A stretch of DNA of 64,000 nt from Promerops cafer (taxonomy: Eukaryota > Chordata > Aves > Passeriformes > Nectariniidae). The first letter of the stretch is position 1. Every line of letters begins with the position of its first letter. The stretch lies in contig VZSE01005034.1 in the NCBI GenBank assembly GCA_013398275.1, forward strand, positions 246,524-310,523. Direction: 5' to 3'. Under the pieces are notes generated by a model. It was not told the DNA's origin. It searched no databases and saw nothing but the letters and a program-made list of their open reading frames with translations. A program made the translations under genes and the position numbers. This document shows, piece by piece, positions 22,740-35,129 of the stretch.

Positions 22740-22749
22740 TGTAAATAAA
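22740..22749 (+). promoter_or_regulatory. EIF4E: Distal poly(A) signal overlapping a Pumilio element
   Basis: TGTAAATAAA contains both UGUAAAUA, which fits the Pumilio consensus UGUANAUA (22740-22747), and AAUAAA (22744-22749). T-rich sequence follows within 50 nt, as expected of a downstream element. Confidence 0.7.
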
Positions 22750-25700
22750 ATGTGTACAGTGAATTGTCTTTTAGACAACTAGATTTGTCCTTTTATTTCT
22801 CCATCTATACAGCAAGTATTTGTACCTCTTGTGACAAGGCAGTCTCTACTGTGGCTTCTGTTGTAGTGTCTTCCAAGAAAGATAAAGTCTGGAGCTATAG
22901 TCTGTTGAAACTTTTAATAAACCTACTAGATAGCACCCTAAATCAAAGTGGAATTCTATCAATGTGGCTACTGTTCTCTCTTAGTGGTTGATCTAATTGA
23001 TCATGGTTTGTGTTCTTTCTCTTTTGACTTCTGTTTTATGCCCAACCAAGAATTTCAAGGGTACACAGAAAGCTGTGTAGTTTCAGGTAGGAGCTACAGT
23101 AAAAGTGCTTTAGTGAGTGATTCTGCTCTAAGGATATTAATGCATAAAATACAAGTAGAGCATACCAGAGACATGGCTACAGATAAAAGTATGAGTATCT
23201 AGATAGCTTGCTATTACATATGTCTGACTAGTTGAAGCTTTGTTACATTGTTTGAAAGTTACTGCAGGAGAGCTGTAAGTTTACTTGGAAGCTCACAGGA
23301 TGGAGGAGATTTTGAGGGCCGAGTTCACTTATTTTGAGCAAAAGATGAGAGGCTTTTTCTTTTCACCTCTTGAAGCAGAGCATGCAGCAAAATCAGTGCT
23401 TTATTGCTGATTTCTTGCTTTTTTTAAAGTGTGTGATGTACTTAAAGATCTTGCCAGGGCTGTGGAGCCTTTCTTCAGCTAAGTGTCAAGGCAGGTGCTT
23501 ATTGGGGTTTTGATCTTTGTGATAACTTATTAAAGCAAGTTTAGTCACTGGCAGTGAAGCTTCAGTTCAGTCTGCCTGATGAAAGCACTGAAGTGTCTGT
23601 GTGCTGAAATAGACTTGAACACTTTTCTTGCACATTTAATCAGAAATGTGTCATAAGGAGCATATCAGACTATGCCAAAAGTGTCTGGATCATTATTATG
23701 GCTGTTTAATAGAAACACTTAGATATCTCTATCTAAAGATGCTATGCCTTCAGTATTGGTCATCAACCAGGATATCTGTGAATGTGGAGAGAGCTGTCAA
23801 GGCTGTTTGTGTGCTGGTTTCTGTGGATTCTTGTGTAACTGGTTGCCTGTCCTGATTCAGCAGATGTGCCAAGCAAGTCAGGTTTGTTTAGTAGGTCCAT
23901 TGATAGTAGAATACAGCAGTCCATGCCTGTTTCCAGCTTCAGCTAATCATCAGTAGTGCTTGCATGCATGGGAATGTGAAGATGAATCAGCCTCCTGAGT
24001 AGTGACTGCGTGTGTGTAATTTGGGAACCCGGCGGCCAGGCTCCCTGAAAGCAGTGTCACTGGAAACAGTGGTGGTGCTGCCCTTCTGTAAAGAGCATTG
24101 AGATGAACCTGAGTGCTGTTGTGAGAGCTACATAGTATTGGGCTTATTCGTTGCACTATGAGTCTGACCAGAGTATTATTTGGGGCAGCAGCATTTTGTT
24201 CATCTGGAAAAGCGATTGATAGGGTTTTTTGGTATGGCCTTGGGTTTTTGAGCCTGAACCTATTAAAGCAGCCAGCTCACTTGCACTGTAGTATGAAAAC
24301 TGCAGGCAAGTTGATTTGAGGCTCTTTGCTGCTCACATAACAATTGTAGTGTTTATAGAAGACTTGAGAGGAAATTAGCTGGCATGGTTGCTTTATCAAA
24401 CATACAGCCTGTGCCTTTAATTCATTTTTAGAGGAAGCATATGACCACAAACCTTGTTTACTCCAGCTTGCAAGTCACTTTGTGCTGCATACTAATGTTC
24501 TTCTGATGATAATGGTGTCATTTGTATTTGTGTGCTAAGGGAGAAAGCTGAAGGCTCTCCATTCTGGGTATTAATGTAACAGCGACAGGCTCAGGAGAGG
24601 ACAAAGCAGTGAACATTCAAGTATCTCGTGTTGATGCAGAATACTCAGTGTCATTAAATTCCCAGCTGAAGGGGTGGCTGTTGTCAATGTGTGGTTCTAG
24701 TAAGCCTGGGAAGACTACAGAGAAAATGGATAAAGCACCTTTTCAGAAGTGGGGTTATGTGGTGCAAAACCAGAGCAAGGAAAGACAGCAGAAACTGCTG
24801 TGTTAGAAGAGGTGTAAGAATGTGCCAAAATACAGCCTGTGAAGATGGGGCAACAGATGAGGAATATATGTGAATTGTCAGCTTCTGGGTATAATGTTGT
24901 CTTAGGCTGTGCAATGCTTTTCATTATCACTTCTGTTTGTCCTGCTGTGCTGTCACTGTCTTGTGTATCAAGTTGTCTCTAGCTCAGGAAACTTAACTTT
25001 AATGTTACCCAAATTCTGGAAACTTGGAGTAGTGGCTCTTAGCCAAGCTTGGAGTGAGCTCAAAGTTTCCATCCTACCTAATGGAATCTTTTCTTCCTAA
25101 ATTGCTTGAAAAAAGTACTCTGGACTCCATTCTGGGACTCTTGCTAAATGCAAAAAAACCCACTAAAACATTGCATTTTAGTCTCTGAAAGTGACATGGA
25201 TCTTCCCTTTGGTATGTGACCTCCCACATTTCCAAGCAGCTTTATTTTTGAGTCTTGGCCTGATGGTTTTAAAACTAGTTTTTAAGAACATCCTGCACTC
25301 TAGTACTCTACCAGAGTGTTAGGCTTGATAGTTAAAACCATAAAGCTTTCAGGCTGCCTGGCACTTAACTTTTAGATGAATTTGCCCTCTTAAAAACAGT
25401 CAGTGGCTTCTGAAAATTTTTTTTGTGAATAGGTTTTACTTGGGTCTTAAAATAATTTTTTTTAATGCAGAATTTATGCCTTTTCCCATTGGGCAGGAAA
25501 CAGGCAAACGGAAATGACATGACCAGGAAGGAAATTGGTATAACTATTTCACTTTGAGGCATTTCACAGCTGTCCATCTAAATTCTTTGGAGGGTGAAGT
25601 GCAGAGTGCATTAGCAAGCAGTGTGGAACAGTCCGAGGGAAGGCACCTGCTGCACCTCTCCATCATCACTTCAGAGCTCCAGGAACTGTTCAGTCCCAAA

Positions 25701-26195
25701 GGCTTGCCATTTTTGATCTTTGTGGGACACCCATTCACTGCAGCTGCTTGAACAGATTTTCTGTCTTTTAGCTCTTAAAAGTTTTGTATCCTGCCAGAAC
25801 TTGTTTTCAGGTGTCTGGCTCTGGCACTGCAGCAAAGCCTTTAATAAGCACTTAAATTCCTTCCCCCGTGATAAAAACCACCATCACTCTTCCTCTTGCC
25901 TGGTGGCTGTCTGGCACTTTCCCAAAAGACTATGGGATTCCCTCCTAGCTTTTTTATTTTGAAATAAAGCAGGTTCTGATGTCCAGAGCTAAATGTGAAT
26001 TATGGCTGTGCACATGTTGGTTGTTATGCTTCCCAGCATTAACTTATTTTGCGTGATGCCTTAAATGTAAAAACACCCTAGCTGAAGTCTGCCTGTTGGT
26101 ATCAGTTTGCCTGCTAACCAAACATAACGCAGATTTATTTTTTTTTATTCCCTGCTAGTACTGAGCGTGTGACAAGCTTAGCTGTGAATTTGTGA

Positions 26196-26225
26196 GGTTT
26201 ATGACTGCGTGGGGTTTATGACTGC
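26196..26225 (+). repeat. 13-bp direct repeat, 17-bp period
   Basis: GGTTTATGACTGC occurs at 26196-26208 and 26213-26225, a small local duplication. Confidence 0.85.
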
Positions 26226-26747
26226 CTATGCTTTTCTTGTCTCCATCTTTCTAAATCCTGATGCTTTTCAAGCCTTACTAAAACATGTTTAATAAAGGGA
26301 AAAATTACACTGAGTCTAGTCACTGCTTTTTTAGTCACTGTGATACTGTGGAGAACTCCAGGTGTTGCTAAACCTAGATAAAGACCGTGTGTGACTTCTT
26401 TGGCATAATAATCTGCTTATGGGATTTCATTTTTTTATCTCTAGCCATGTAAGTATGATAATAGTGAAAATGATACTTGAAAGTGTGTGTGAATATATCG
26501 TATATAAAGCAAAAATGACTCATCTATTTTTTCAAAGTAGAAAACTGTTTTTGTTATTTCTAAAAGGTTTCTTTGACTTTCTGTAATTAATTATTGGATT
26601 TTGCTTACAATAGGTAGTTTAGATCAATCTTTTCCTATGTTGTGCCTATTATTGTTATCAAAGAGTTGGAGCCAACCTCATAGGTAAGGTTTGGCATTCT
26701 TTGAAGAAAAGCTAGTTTTTGAGCCTTATCTTCCTCCCTATGTACAG

Positions 26748-26817
26748 GGTAGTTTATCCTAGTGCATCTCGCCCTGAGCCGTACAAATACGCAGAAAATA
26801 TAACGGGAAATTGGAAG
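26748..26817 (+). other. Possible cryptic or alternative exon
   Basis: A 70-bp stretch follows a pyrimidine-rich tract ending TGTACAG (acceptor-like) and is followed by GTACTA (weak donor). It is open in the frame VVYPSASRPEPYKYAENITG, and that frame continues past the donor to a stop near 26940. It contains four CpGs, unusual for this AT-rich region. The phase would accept splicing from EIF4E exon 6. I do not recognise the peptide; this may be chance. Confidence 0.2.
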
Positions 26818-29800
26818 GTACTACTTTATTTCTGTAGTTTGAATGAAAATAAAGTTTCTGAGGAACTAATGTCTCAGCTTCTTGACTCTGTATGGGATGT
26901 AGAGAAATGCAGATCAAACATGAGTATGGAACTACTTTGAAACCTGTGTTCTCTCTTCAGTTTGGAGCTTGTGTGTCGCGGGGGCTCCTGCAGCCTTGTT
27001 CTAAACAGAACTGGTGTAATGCCAGTGATTGCAACACTGTAACACTGGTGATAGCGAAATCACTGCTCTTCTCTTGTTTAGCAGAGTTTCTCCAGTAGGA
27101 AGGAGTAGTCTAAATATGGTGTAGTGGATCAGCCAGCAGGAAAGTGCAGCTGAACCCTTAATGGGAGCTCCTGTTGTGCCACTGCAGTGACATCAAACAG
27201 CTGGAGCCAGTGCCGAGAAGTCACAGGAGGGCTTTGGTCTGCCTGTGCTGTCCACTGGGGGCTTCAGCACCAGAAAAAACTCTGTAGGTGTTATCACTGC
27301 ACAGCTGTGCACTTCAGTGCCACAGAGGTTTTCTGATACAAGAGTAGATGTTTGACTGGGCTGTAAATTGACCTCACTACGTGGCCTCAGCTCATATTGT
27401 GTGTTTGAAGTGGGAATGCTCCTGCACAGTGAGGAAGTGGTGACTACCAAAGTCCAGAAGTGGAGATGCTGCTTTAAGGTTTCCCTGGACTTGGAAAATT
27501 CATCCTGCAGTACATTCCCAAAAAGCAAAGGAGAAATTTGCAGGCTGACATGTGGGGACAGCTGCATCCCAGTGTTTGGTTAAAAAAAGAAAAAAGCTTA
27601 GAAAGGTCCCTTAAGTGTTTATTGCTTCATCAGTAGTAGTGTCTTCCCTGTACACACCAGCTGGGGGGGTCAGGGGGAGGTGGGCATCAAGGGCAGAACT
27701 GAGGTTTGATTATGTCTTATTTTTTCCATCTCAGGCCATGAGGGGTTTTCAAAGGTCATTTGGGGAGAAATAAAAATTGGGAACTAGATTAAAGCACTGA
27801 CAGTTTTATGGAATTTTAAGGCAAATTCCCCCTTCAAGGTTCTGGTATTCCTTTAATTATGGCTGAAGTAGCCCCAAACCCTCACTGTTATTTAAAGTTT
27901 GTGAGTGTGACAAGGCCACATGAATGTCTCTCTTTGTCTTCATTAAACTGGTGCTTTGCCAGTGTTTTGTGTGGGTCATAACAGTGGTGCAGAGTAGTCA
28001 TAAGCTGTAACAGCAGTAACTGAGCAACGTGCTGCAAAAATAACATTGTTTGGATATGGGTGACTTCTTAGGCAATAGATGATTCTTACGCATTTGTGCG
28101 AAATGTGAAAATGATACAAAGGGAAGAATTAGGTTTTGTAATGGATTTGATGCTTTTTGTTGGCCATTGTTTCTCAGTAGAGGCAGTGCTGTCCCTGCAC
28201 AGCTGTGCACAGCTGTCTCACGGCAGCAGGAGAGATGGCATTGCTGAGGGGACACCCACACTGAGGCAGCTCTCGGCAGCTGGGAGCTGCTTCTCTTCTC
28301 TGAGCTTGTGCTGTGGGTGCTCTCAGTTATCTCCAGTAAGCTCCAGGACTGAGAGATGAGGTTTTCACTTCTACCCTCCGACATGATCTCCTCCAACTGC
28401 ACTTCTGTGGTGTACAGACATGGTTCTGTGCACTCGATGTTGTTGCACTAACCCTGCCCCTTTTGTATGGCTTTCAAGATGTGTATTCATGTGAAATCCC
28501 AGGTGTTCTGCCAGAACGGGATTAAGTCTGGATTGGATACAACCCAACCAACCTTTCCTCTTCTGTGCTCTTGAGGCTACAACTTAATTGCACTAGAAGT
28601 AGTATGCTTTGGGGTCATCTCTAGTTAAAATGCCTTGAGGCAACTCAGTCCTACTCCTTGCCTTTAATTTTAGAGTTTTTCTAGGTTTGAACAGCAGAGA
28701 ATCAGCTTTTTGGAAATGCTGGAGTGTTATGCCTTTGATTTAATACAGATAAGCTTGAACTATGGCTTAGGTCTGCCTTCCTGTCCCCTAAAGGAATTTG
28801 CAGCAGAATTGGCACGTGTCAGCAAGGGAATAAAATGCCTTGGCAGTGTGAGGTGTTTGCAGTGAGATCATTTGCTGGCTGTCCTGCTGACAAGTGCTGT
28901 GCCTTGCAGTGCTGGGTCCAGACTTTATAAGAAGGTTTGTACAGGTCTTAACTACATTTGAGAATACTTCTGTCTTAAAATTCTGGTTTCTTCCCTGTGT
29001 CAGTTTTCAGAGGTTTTATTTTTGCCATTTTGTAACAGTTTCTGATGATTTCCCCAGCATTGCTGAGCTGTGCTCAGTGGTAACTTTTATTGACACTATT
29101 AACTATTCTCTCTCTATATATATAACTGTTACTGGAGTGCTAACATTTTCCAGCAGTTCTGGAGCACCCTGCTGGTTAATGCACCTGCATGCTGGCTGCA
29201 GCTGGGTTGGTTTGCTTGGAGTAGAAGAGAGAAGAGATTGCTAGCTGCCTGGTGCATTTATTTAGGGTTGTTGTGAGGAGTTTTTTCCCAAAGCTGAGCC
29301 ATAACCTTAAAATGGAGACTGCAGATAGTAAAGGCATTCTCTCAATTTGCCTATCAGTGGCCAGTAGCAGATAGAGGAGCATCCTGACAGGAATGTGCCA
29401 GAGGACAGTGAAACAATTACTCAGAAGTAACTGAACTACTGGGGCACTGAAACAGCTTCTCCAGGATCTGAAGTGGCCAACCCAAAATACTGTTCAAATC
29501 TGTGGGTTTTGTTCTAAACGTTGTAATTCCTCCTTTGCAGCTGCTCTGGGAGGTGTCTGCTGTGCAGGTATCAGTTCTAGTGGTTGCTTACCTTAATGCG
29601 GCGCTTTTGGTCTTTCCCGTTCACCCTGTGCTGCTCCCTTACTGCAGTGGGCAGAAATTGGAGTTTCTGAAATGGTTGTGTTTGACAGGGCAGTTCATGT
29701 TTGCCAGTTTGTAGTCCGAGGTCTCCCTTGGGATGATTAACTGCAGAAGATAAAGAGGGGAAGAAAATAAGCTTGTAGCTCTGTGCAGCCCATGTAAATA

Positions 29801-32569
29801 TCAACCAGACAAGAAAAGAAAGAATTTTGCTCTCTGGATGGAGTTTGCCATAGCATTGGTCCAATGTTCAGCTCAGGTGTTAGCAGAAGGCTCTGAGGTG
29901 ACATGAAAGGAAGAAAGAAAAGTTTCTGTCACTTCCTGATAGTCTGCCAAAGTCCATCCTGGTCTTCATGTCTGTGTGGGGAGTGCTGGGGTAGAAAATG
30001 CAATCACAGGGCTTTGCCACCTTTCTTCTATCTCTGTGATATTTTACAGAAAAGTAATTCAATTGAGTTGGAGGCCTTGTAGAAAGGGAAACAAGTCAGA
30101 TAAGCTGCTACTTAAATCTTTTGTTTTGGTCATGTAGTGAGAGCTAATGGTTTGGGGGTTTTAACAAATTTCAGTGAACACCGAGGACTGAGTTCTTCTT
30201 TTTCAGTAACTTCAGCCCTGTGGCATTTGTTCTGTTCCATTCTTGCCACATTGTTACCCAAGGAGAAAATAGTCATTGACAACTTAAAAAACTTAATTTG
30301 TTGGTTTGGGTTTTTTGCTTTTCTGCAAAGTTTCTTTTTTGCTTTGTCGTTAAGCAACACAGGGACAATCTATCATCGTCTAGATTTTGCTGCAGAGGCT
30401 CTAGAAAGAGTCAAGGAAAGGAATGTGTGGTTTAGGAATTGTGCCCTCGAAAAGGGAACTCCTCAATGACATAGAACGGGCAGATCTTAGGAAGACCCAG
30501 CAGGATGATGTGCTCACTTAGGGAGATGGCTTGTCAGAGGCACAGGTAAGAACAGCTGCAGTCCACCCAGGCTGCAAACTCCCTGCCTCCAGTGCCATCC
30601 CTGACCTTTAGGCATCCTCTTTTCTCTGTTTTGTGCAAGGCTGTTCTGCTGAGGGAATGTGGCCACACGTTTCCCTGCAGCAGGCTGCAGATCACACACC
30701 CAGAGTGTTTGGGAGCTTCACCAGGTGTGTGCTTTGTTTCCGGATAGGCTCTGGAAAGGTTTGACAGCTGGGCCTGTTCCCACTTCCTTCCTGGCTGAAA
30801 TGATTGGATGCTGACTCAAATACTTGCAAGTGCACATTTTCCAGGTGCTGGGCTCCAGCTGCCATCTGCCCTCAAGCAGCAATAAGATGGTTCTATAAAA
30901 AACTTCAAGCAGTGAACACACGTGGAAGGAGACGTTTGGCAGTACAGCAGCAGGCAGCATATCCCAAATGGAACTCCAGAGAAAAGAAACACACAAACCA
31001 GCAGTGCCTTGCCATTTCCCAACAGCTGGTATTGTGTTTGCCATGTTTAGGATCACCTAAAAACACCTTCACTGTGTTTTCCTGTAAAGCTGTTCCTATC
31101 TACCCCAGCAAGAAGGACTTAACACATTTGGAAAAATCAATAGGCTTCTGCTGCAGGGGGTTGTGGCATGGGCTGGCTTTTGCAGGGAGCCCTTGAGAGA
31201 GCTTATTTCTTTTGTCTAGTGGCATGAGATGTTCAAGGGGAAAATAACTTGCAGAAATTGTTCTTGTACCTTGCCACAGTCTAAAGCTGGAAATGCCATA
31301 GTTAGAGCAGTTCTCTGTAGCTGCCTGGATTAGAAAGGTAACTCATAAACCATGGTGGATGTTTTTGAAAATGCTTATAGTTGTTTTCAGCATGCAGTTT
31401 GATGTGGCTGTTGTTCTCCCTTCAGTGTGGGAGGATCAAAATGTAACATATTTGTTAATTCTTATCTATTACTATGGGTTGTGGTACAAGTAGGAAAAAT
31501 TAACTACATGTAACTATAACACTGAACTGGGCTGATAGGGACTTGTGTTCTGTAGACTCAAATGTCACTAAAAGGGGATATGCTTTACTTGTCTCCCTGT
31601 GGTAAAATCCAGGACATGTTTATTCTCTGAGGGCAGTTTAAAACCCCAAAATTTCCCCCAAATGCAGGAGTTTCATTACTGCTAGTAAAGCTTTAGATAC
31701 TTTATTACTTGGAGCATTCCATGCAGAAAATTACTTTTCTGGCTCACTTGGGAGCCAGGAGCTCTGCTGTTTGCATTCCTTTGGCACATACTGTATTCTC
31801 AACCATGCTTATTTTAAACTTGAGGCTGACAGCAAAGGTGTCCTACTGACTTGGTTAAAATATTGACTGAACTTTGTGTCCTGTTTCCAACAGTGGCCAG
31901 TGACAGATGATTAGGAAACAGCTTGAGGAATGAAAGATCCATAGTGTGATTTTTCCTTTGGGATACTTTGTCCACTTTTGGCAAAAAAATGGTGCACCTA
32001 AGACTGCTGTGTTTAATAGCTTCTGACTGAACTGTCTCCATTAATTTGGTGAGTCCCTTTCTGAATGAATTTATCATGTTGTTTTTTGAAGTTGACACAG
32101 CAGTTGAATTTCCAGCGCAGCAATGCATTGTGAGAAGGCACTTCCATTTGTGTCATTGCAGCTTCCCACAAAAAAAATTCAGATATGAGCCTCCCCTTTC
32201 AATTCAGACTGGTGGCAGACGTGTCAGAACTACCCCTTAACAAAAGGGGGAGGAGATACCTTTGCTTTAGTTTTGTTTTTTGGTTTAACTGTTCTCTCTG
32301 CCAGTCCCGTTTGCAGTTTAGTTTGCATATTTTTTGTGGGTTTCAGTTTGTTGAGTACTGGAAGCCTGGTTAACAACATAATATCTTCCACCTAGGGCCA
32401 TGCAAACCATACTGTTACAGTATGTAAATAAAAGTCTTGCAATTTAGCCATAAATGCCATAAAAAGAATGGAATTAGAGAAGCAGAAAATCTGATTGCAA
32501 ATAAAAAAAAAGAGATAATTAATCCTGATAATTAGCACAACTTTTCCAAAGTAGTGCTATGTGCCTGTG

Positions 32570-32790
32570 CTCTGGCCTCGCGTGTTGCTGTTTTCAACCA
32601 GCCCCATGATGACTTCAGGAGCCTCGTGACCTAATAAATGAAACAGCCATCAACAAAGGCAGCCTAATCTCCTCACTCAGGCATTTTGCCACGGAAAGTC
32701 AGTGTTTGGTGGCTCAACACTGTCAAAGAGGAGAGGCAGTGAGAGAGAGGTGACTCATCATGGAAACTCATCTTTGTCACGGTGAGGGAG
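32570..32790. promoter_or_regulatory. Candidate conserved regulatory element
   Basis: A motif-dense stretch: AACAAAGG (SOX/TCF type) near 32654 and a TGACTCA AP-1 site at 32751-32757 followed by ATCATGG. The base composition is more even than the flanks and no repeat is recognised. Purely a motif-based suggestion. Confidence 0.25.
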
Positions 32791-34112
32791 CTCTGTGCAT
32801 TCCCCTCTCCGGGCTCTGCAGACCGGCACCCACAGCAGCCCGAGCAGCGGGACCCCGGCTGTGGGGCGTGAGCTGTATTTCCATGGGAGCATCTCCCTGG
32901 CTGAGCACACGCCTCCCTCTTCCCCTCGCCTTCTTCCAGAGTTCAGGCTCCCTCCTCCACTGAAAAAGAAAAAAAGAAGTTTCACAGTCTTTCGAGGTAG
33001 CTACAGTAGCTCTTTCTTTTAAAGATGACCTTCAAGGGAATAAATGCTGTCAGCCAGATCCTACTTCGTGCTGTTTGAAGAAAGCCTGGAGTGAGAGAGA
33101 TGTTTTGAGAAGATCCCGATTTTTTTTTTTTTTCTTTATTTTCTATTCTGCTTGTTCTTTATATCCCAATTTTCAGATCCTGTCTATCCTGGATGACAGA
33201 ATGGCTGACCTGGAAATGTAGGAGTATGAATTAACAAGAGCAAAGCTTGGGTCTGCTTGAGAGGAACGTTTTTGTGGGTTTTTTTTTTCTTCCTTTGCTT
33301 ATTCTAGAATAATTAATGATGAAGCTTGCAAAAAAGAGGAACTACTGTTACTGATAAATACTAATATGTATAAAACCCTCACTCTCATAGGTATTAACTT
33401 TACTTCTTAGGGAATTTGACCTGTTACTGCAGCCTGAATTTCAGGTTTCTAAATTTCTGAATTTCAGAGTTTCCATGTTGAGAGAGTCTGTGTCTGCAAA
33501 GGAGTAAAAGCCTGACCTTGATGTAATTGCTACAACTGTTCTGTGTAGAACTGTTGATTTTTCTCTGCCAAAGAAATGTCTTACCAGATTTGATGCATCA
33601 TGTTGCCTCCTGGAAAACTTAACTCCTTTCTAGACAAATTTAGTTGAAGATAAAAATACTCTTAAAACGAATAGTGTGTTATTTGTACACAGGTTTTAGC
33701 AGTAAAGGAAGTTTAATGAACATCCCTCATCTTACCTCCATAAAATTAACTTTCATGCATCTCGACTGTAATTTATTCATAAAAAAATTCTTATTTATTA
33801 AGCTTACAAAAATATCAGCCAATATCTTTTTGAAGATACATTTTCTACAGTCCAAGAGTAAGGGGATACAAATCTTTCAAGACCTGATTGAAGATAAGCT
33901 CAAAAAATAGAGAATTCCAGCTATAACTTACGTTCCTTTGAAAAAATATAGAGGGGGAGGAGATTGTAAGATTTGTAGCTACATCAAGTTTGCTTTTTTC
34001 CCAGTCCTCAGATGTACTCGAGGTAACTATTTGTTATGGACCTTGATGTAATGCATAGGCTGTGTTTGGTGCCTTTGTCTTACACAGAGGTTCTGAGGAG
34101 GTCTGTAATGAA

Positions 34113-34161
34113 GCTGTAAACCCTGCGCAGCTGTAAACCCTGCTGTAAACCCAGCTGTAAA
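34113..34161 (+). repeat. Four irregular GCTGTAAA repeats
   Basis: GCTGTAAA occurs four times at irregular spacing, mostly followed by CCC, immediately before a short CpG-rich patch (34165-34215). Confidence 0.8.
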
Positions 34162-34194
34162 TGAGCTCGGTGTGAGCGCTGCGTGCGGCGCTGC

Positions 34195-34205
34195 TGCTGA
34201 GTCAC
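34195..34205 (-). promoter_or_regulatory. NF-E2/ARE-type site
   Basis: TGCTGAGTCAC on the + strand reads GTGACTCAGCA on the other strand. It fits both the NF-E2 site and the antioxidant response element core TGACnnnGC. It lies in a small CpG-rich patch within AT-rich intergenic DNA. Confidence 0.4.
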
Positions 34206-35026
34206 GCTGACAGCGCAGCCTGGGCAGCTCCCATCAAGGTTCAAAGTGGAACAGGGCATCTCTGAGCACTGAGGTGAGACCAAAGTCCTGCAGGCACTAC
34301 TGGTGCTCGGTTTGCTTCTTGCTGGACCTGCTGTGCCAGCCCCTGAGCTGACAGCCAGGGAAAGAACGTGCCTGCTGATCCTCAGGTTTCAGGTGCTGTA
34401 ATTAGGGCTTTGGCTTTTTGACTCAGTGCAGAACATCTTAAAGCAATCAAACAGTTCCTTTGCTGTCAGATGTCACTAAGAGTGTAAAGAGATTTTCATT
34501 GACTTCAAGGATGGTGCTCCAAGTGTGACTTTGTAACTTTCCTCAGATGTGATTAGGCACTCTTGCAGTGGAGGCTGCCACTGCTGCCAAGGGACTGTGG
34601 GAATATTTATGGAATCCTATTTACATGTGAGTTAACTGTGAATGGATGAACTTACTTTCTCCTTGTAACCAGTTGGGTTAAAACTCAATCATGCGCATGG
34701 AAAGCCAATGGAAAAGGAACTTCTATCTAATGGAATCATAAGACAAAAGTGTTTTCTCCCCCAATCAATAATTTGTGGTATCTGCCACAGGATGTCCTTT
34801 TACAAACGTGTATCTGCCATAGAAATTGGCTCCATGGAAATGTTGCATAATGACAAATGCTCTTTGTCATCAGGTGGGTTTATGCCAGGGGCAAGGATGT
34901 ACTTCCTGTTCTCTGGCTATATGGACATGCACTTGGTTGGTGAAAAAGAAGGTGTTATTTGTGTGTGATAGTTCATATCCTGTCATGGACTGTTTGTCCT
35001 TTCAGTATGAATCACACACACAAAAT

Positions 35027-35129
35027 AATAAGGCCGGCTTGCTCCCTCACNTGGTCTAAGCACTGCATGATGCCAATCAGTAGTTTCATTTTGTTAGTTG
35101 TTAAAAATAAGGCCGGCTTGCTCCCTCAC
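35027..35129 (+). repeat. 24-bp direct repeat flanking an unresolved base
   Basis: A perfect 24-bp repeat beginning AATAAGGCCGGCTTGC occurs at 35027-35050 and 35106-35129, 79 bp apart. The first copy is followed at once by an N (35051). This looks like an assembly join with duplicated ends, although a real duplication is possible. Confidence 0.85.

Larger units (their letters stand above)
21842..22770 (+). other. EIF4E: EIF4E 3' UTR
   Basis: AU-rich sequence after the stop. It carries an ATTTATTT AU-rich motif (22338-22345), a proximal AATAAA at 22441-22446 and a distal AATAAA at 22744-22749. The likely 3' end is 15 to 25 nt after the distal signal. A further AATAAA at 22916-22921 could allow a slightly longer form. 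The exact cleavage sites are inferred. Confidence 0.8.
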
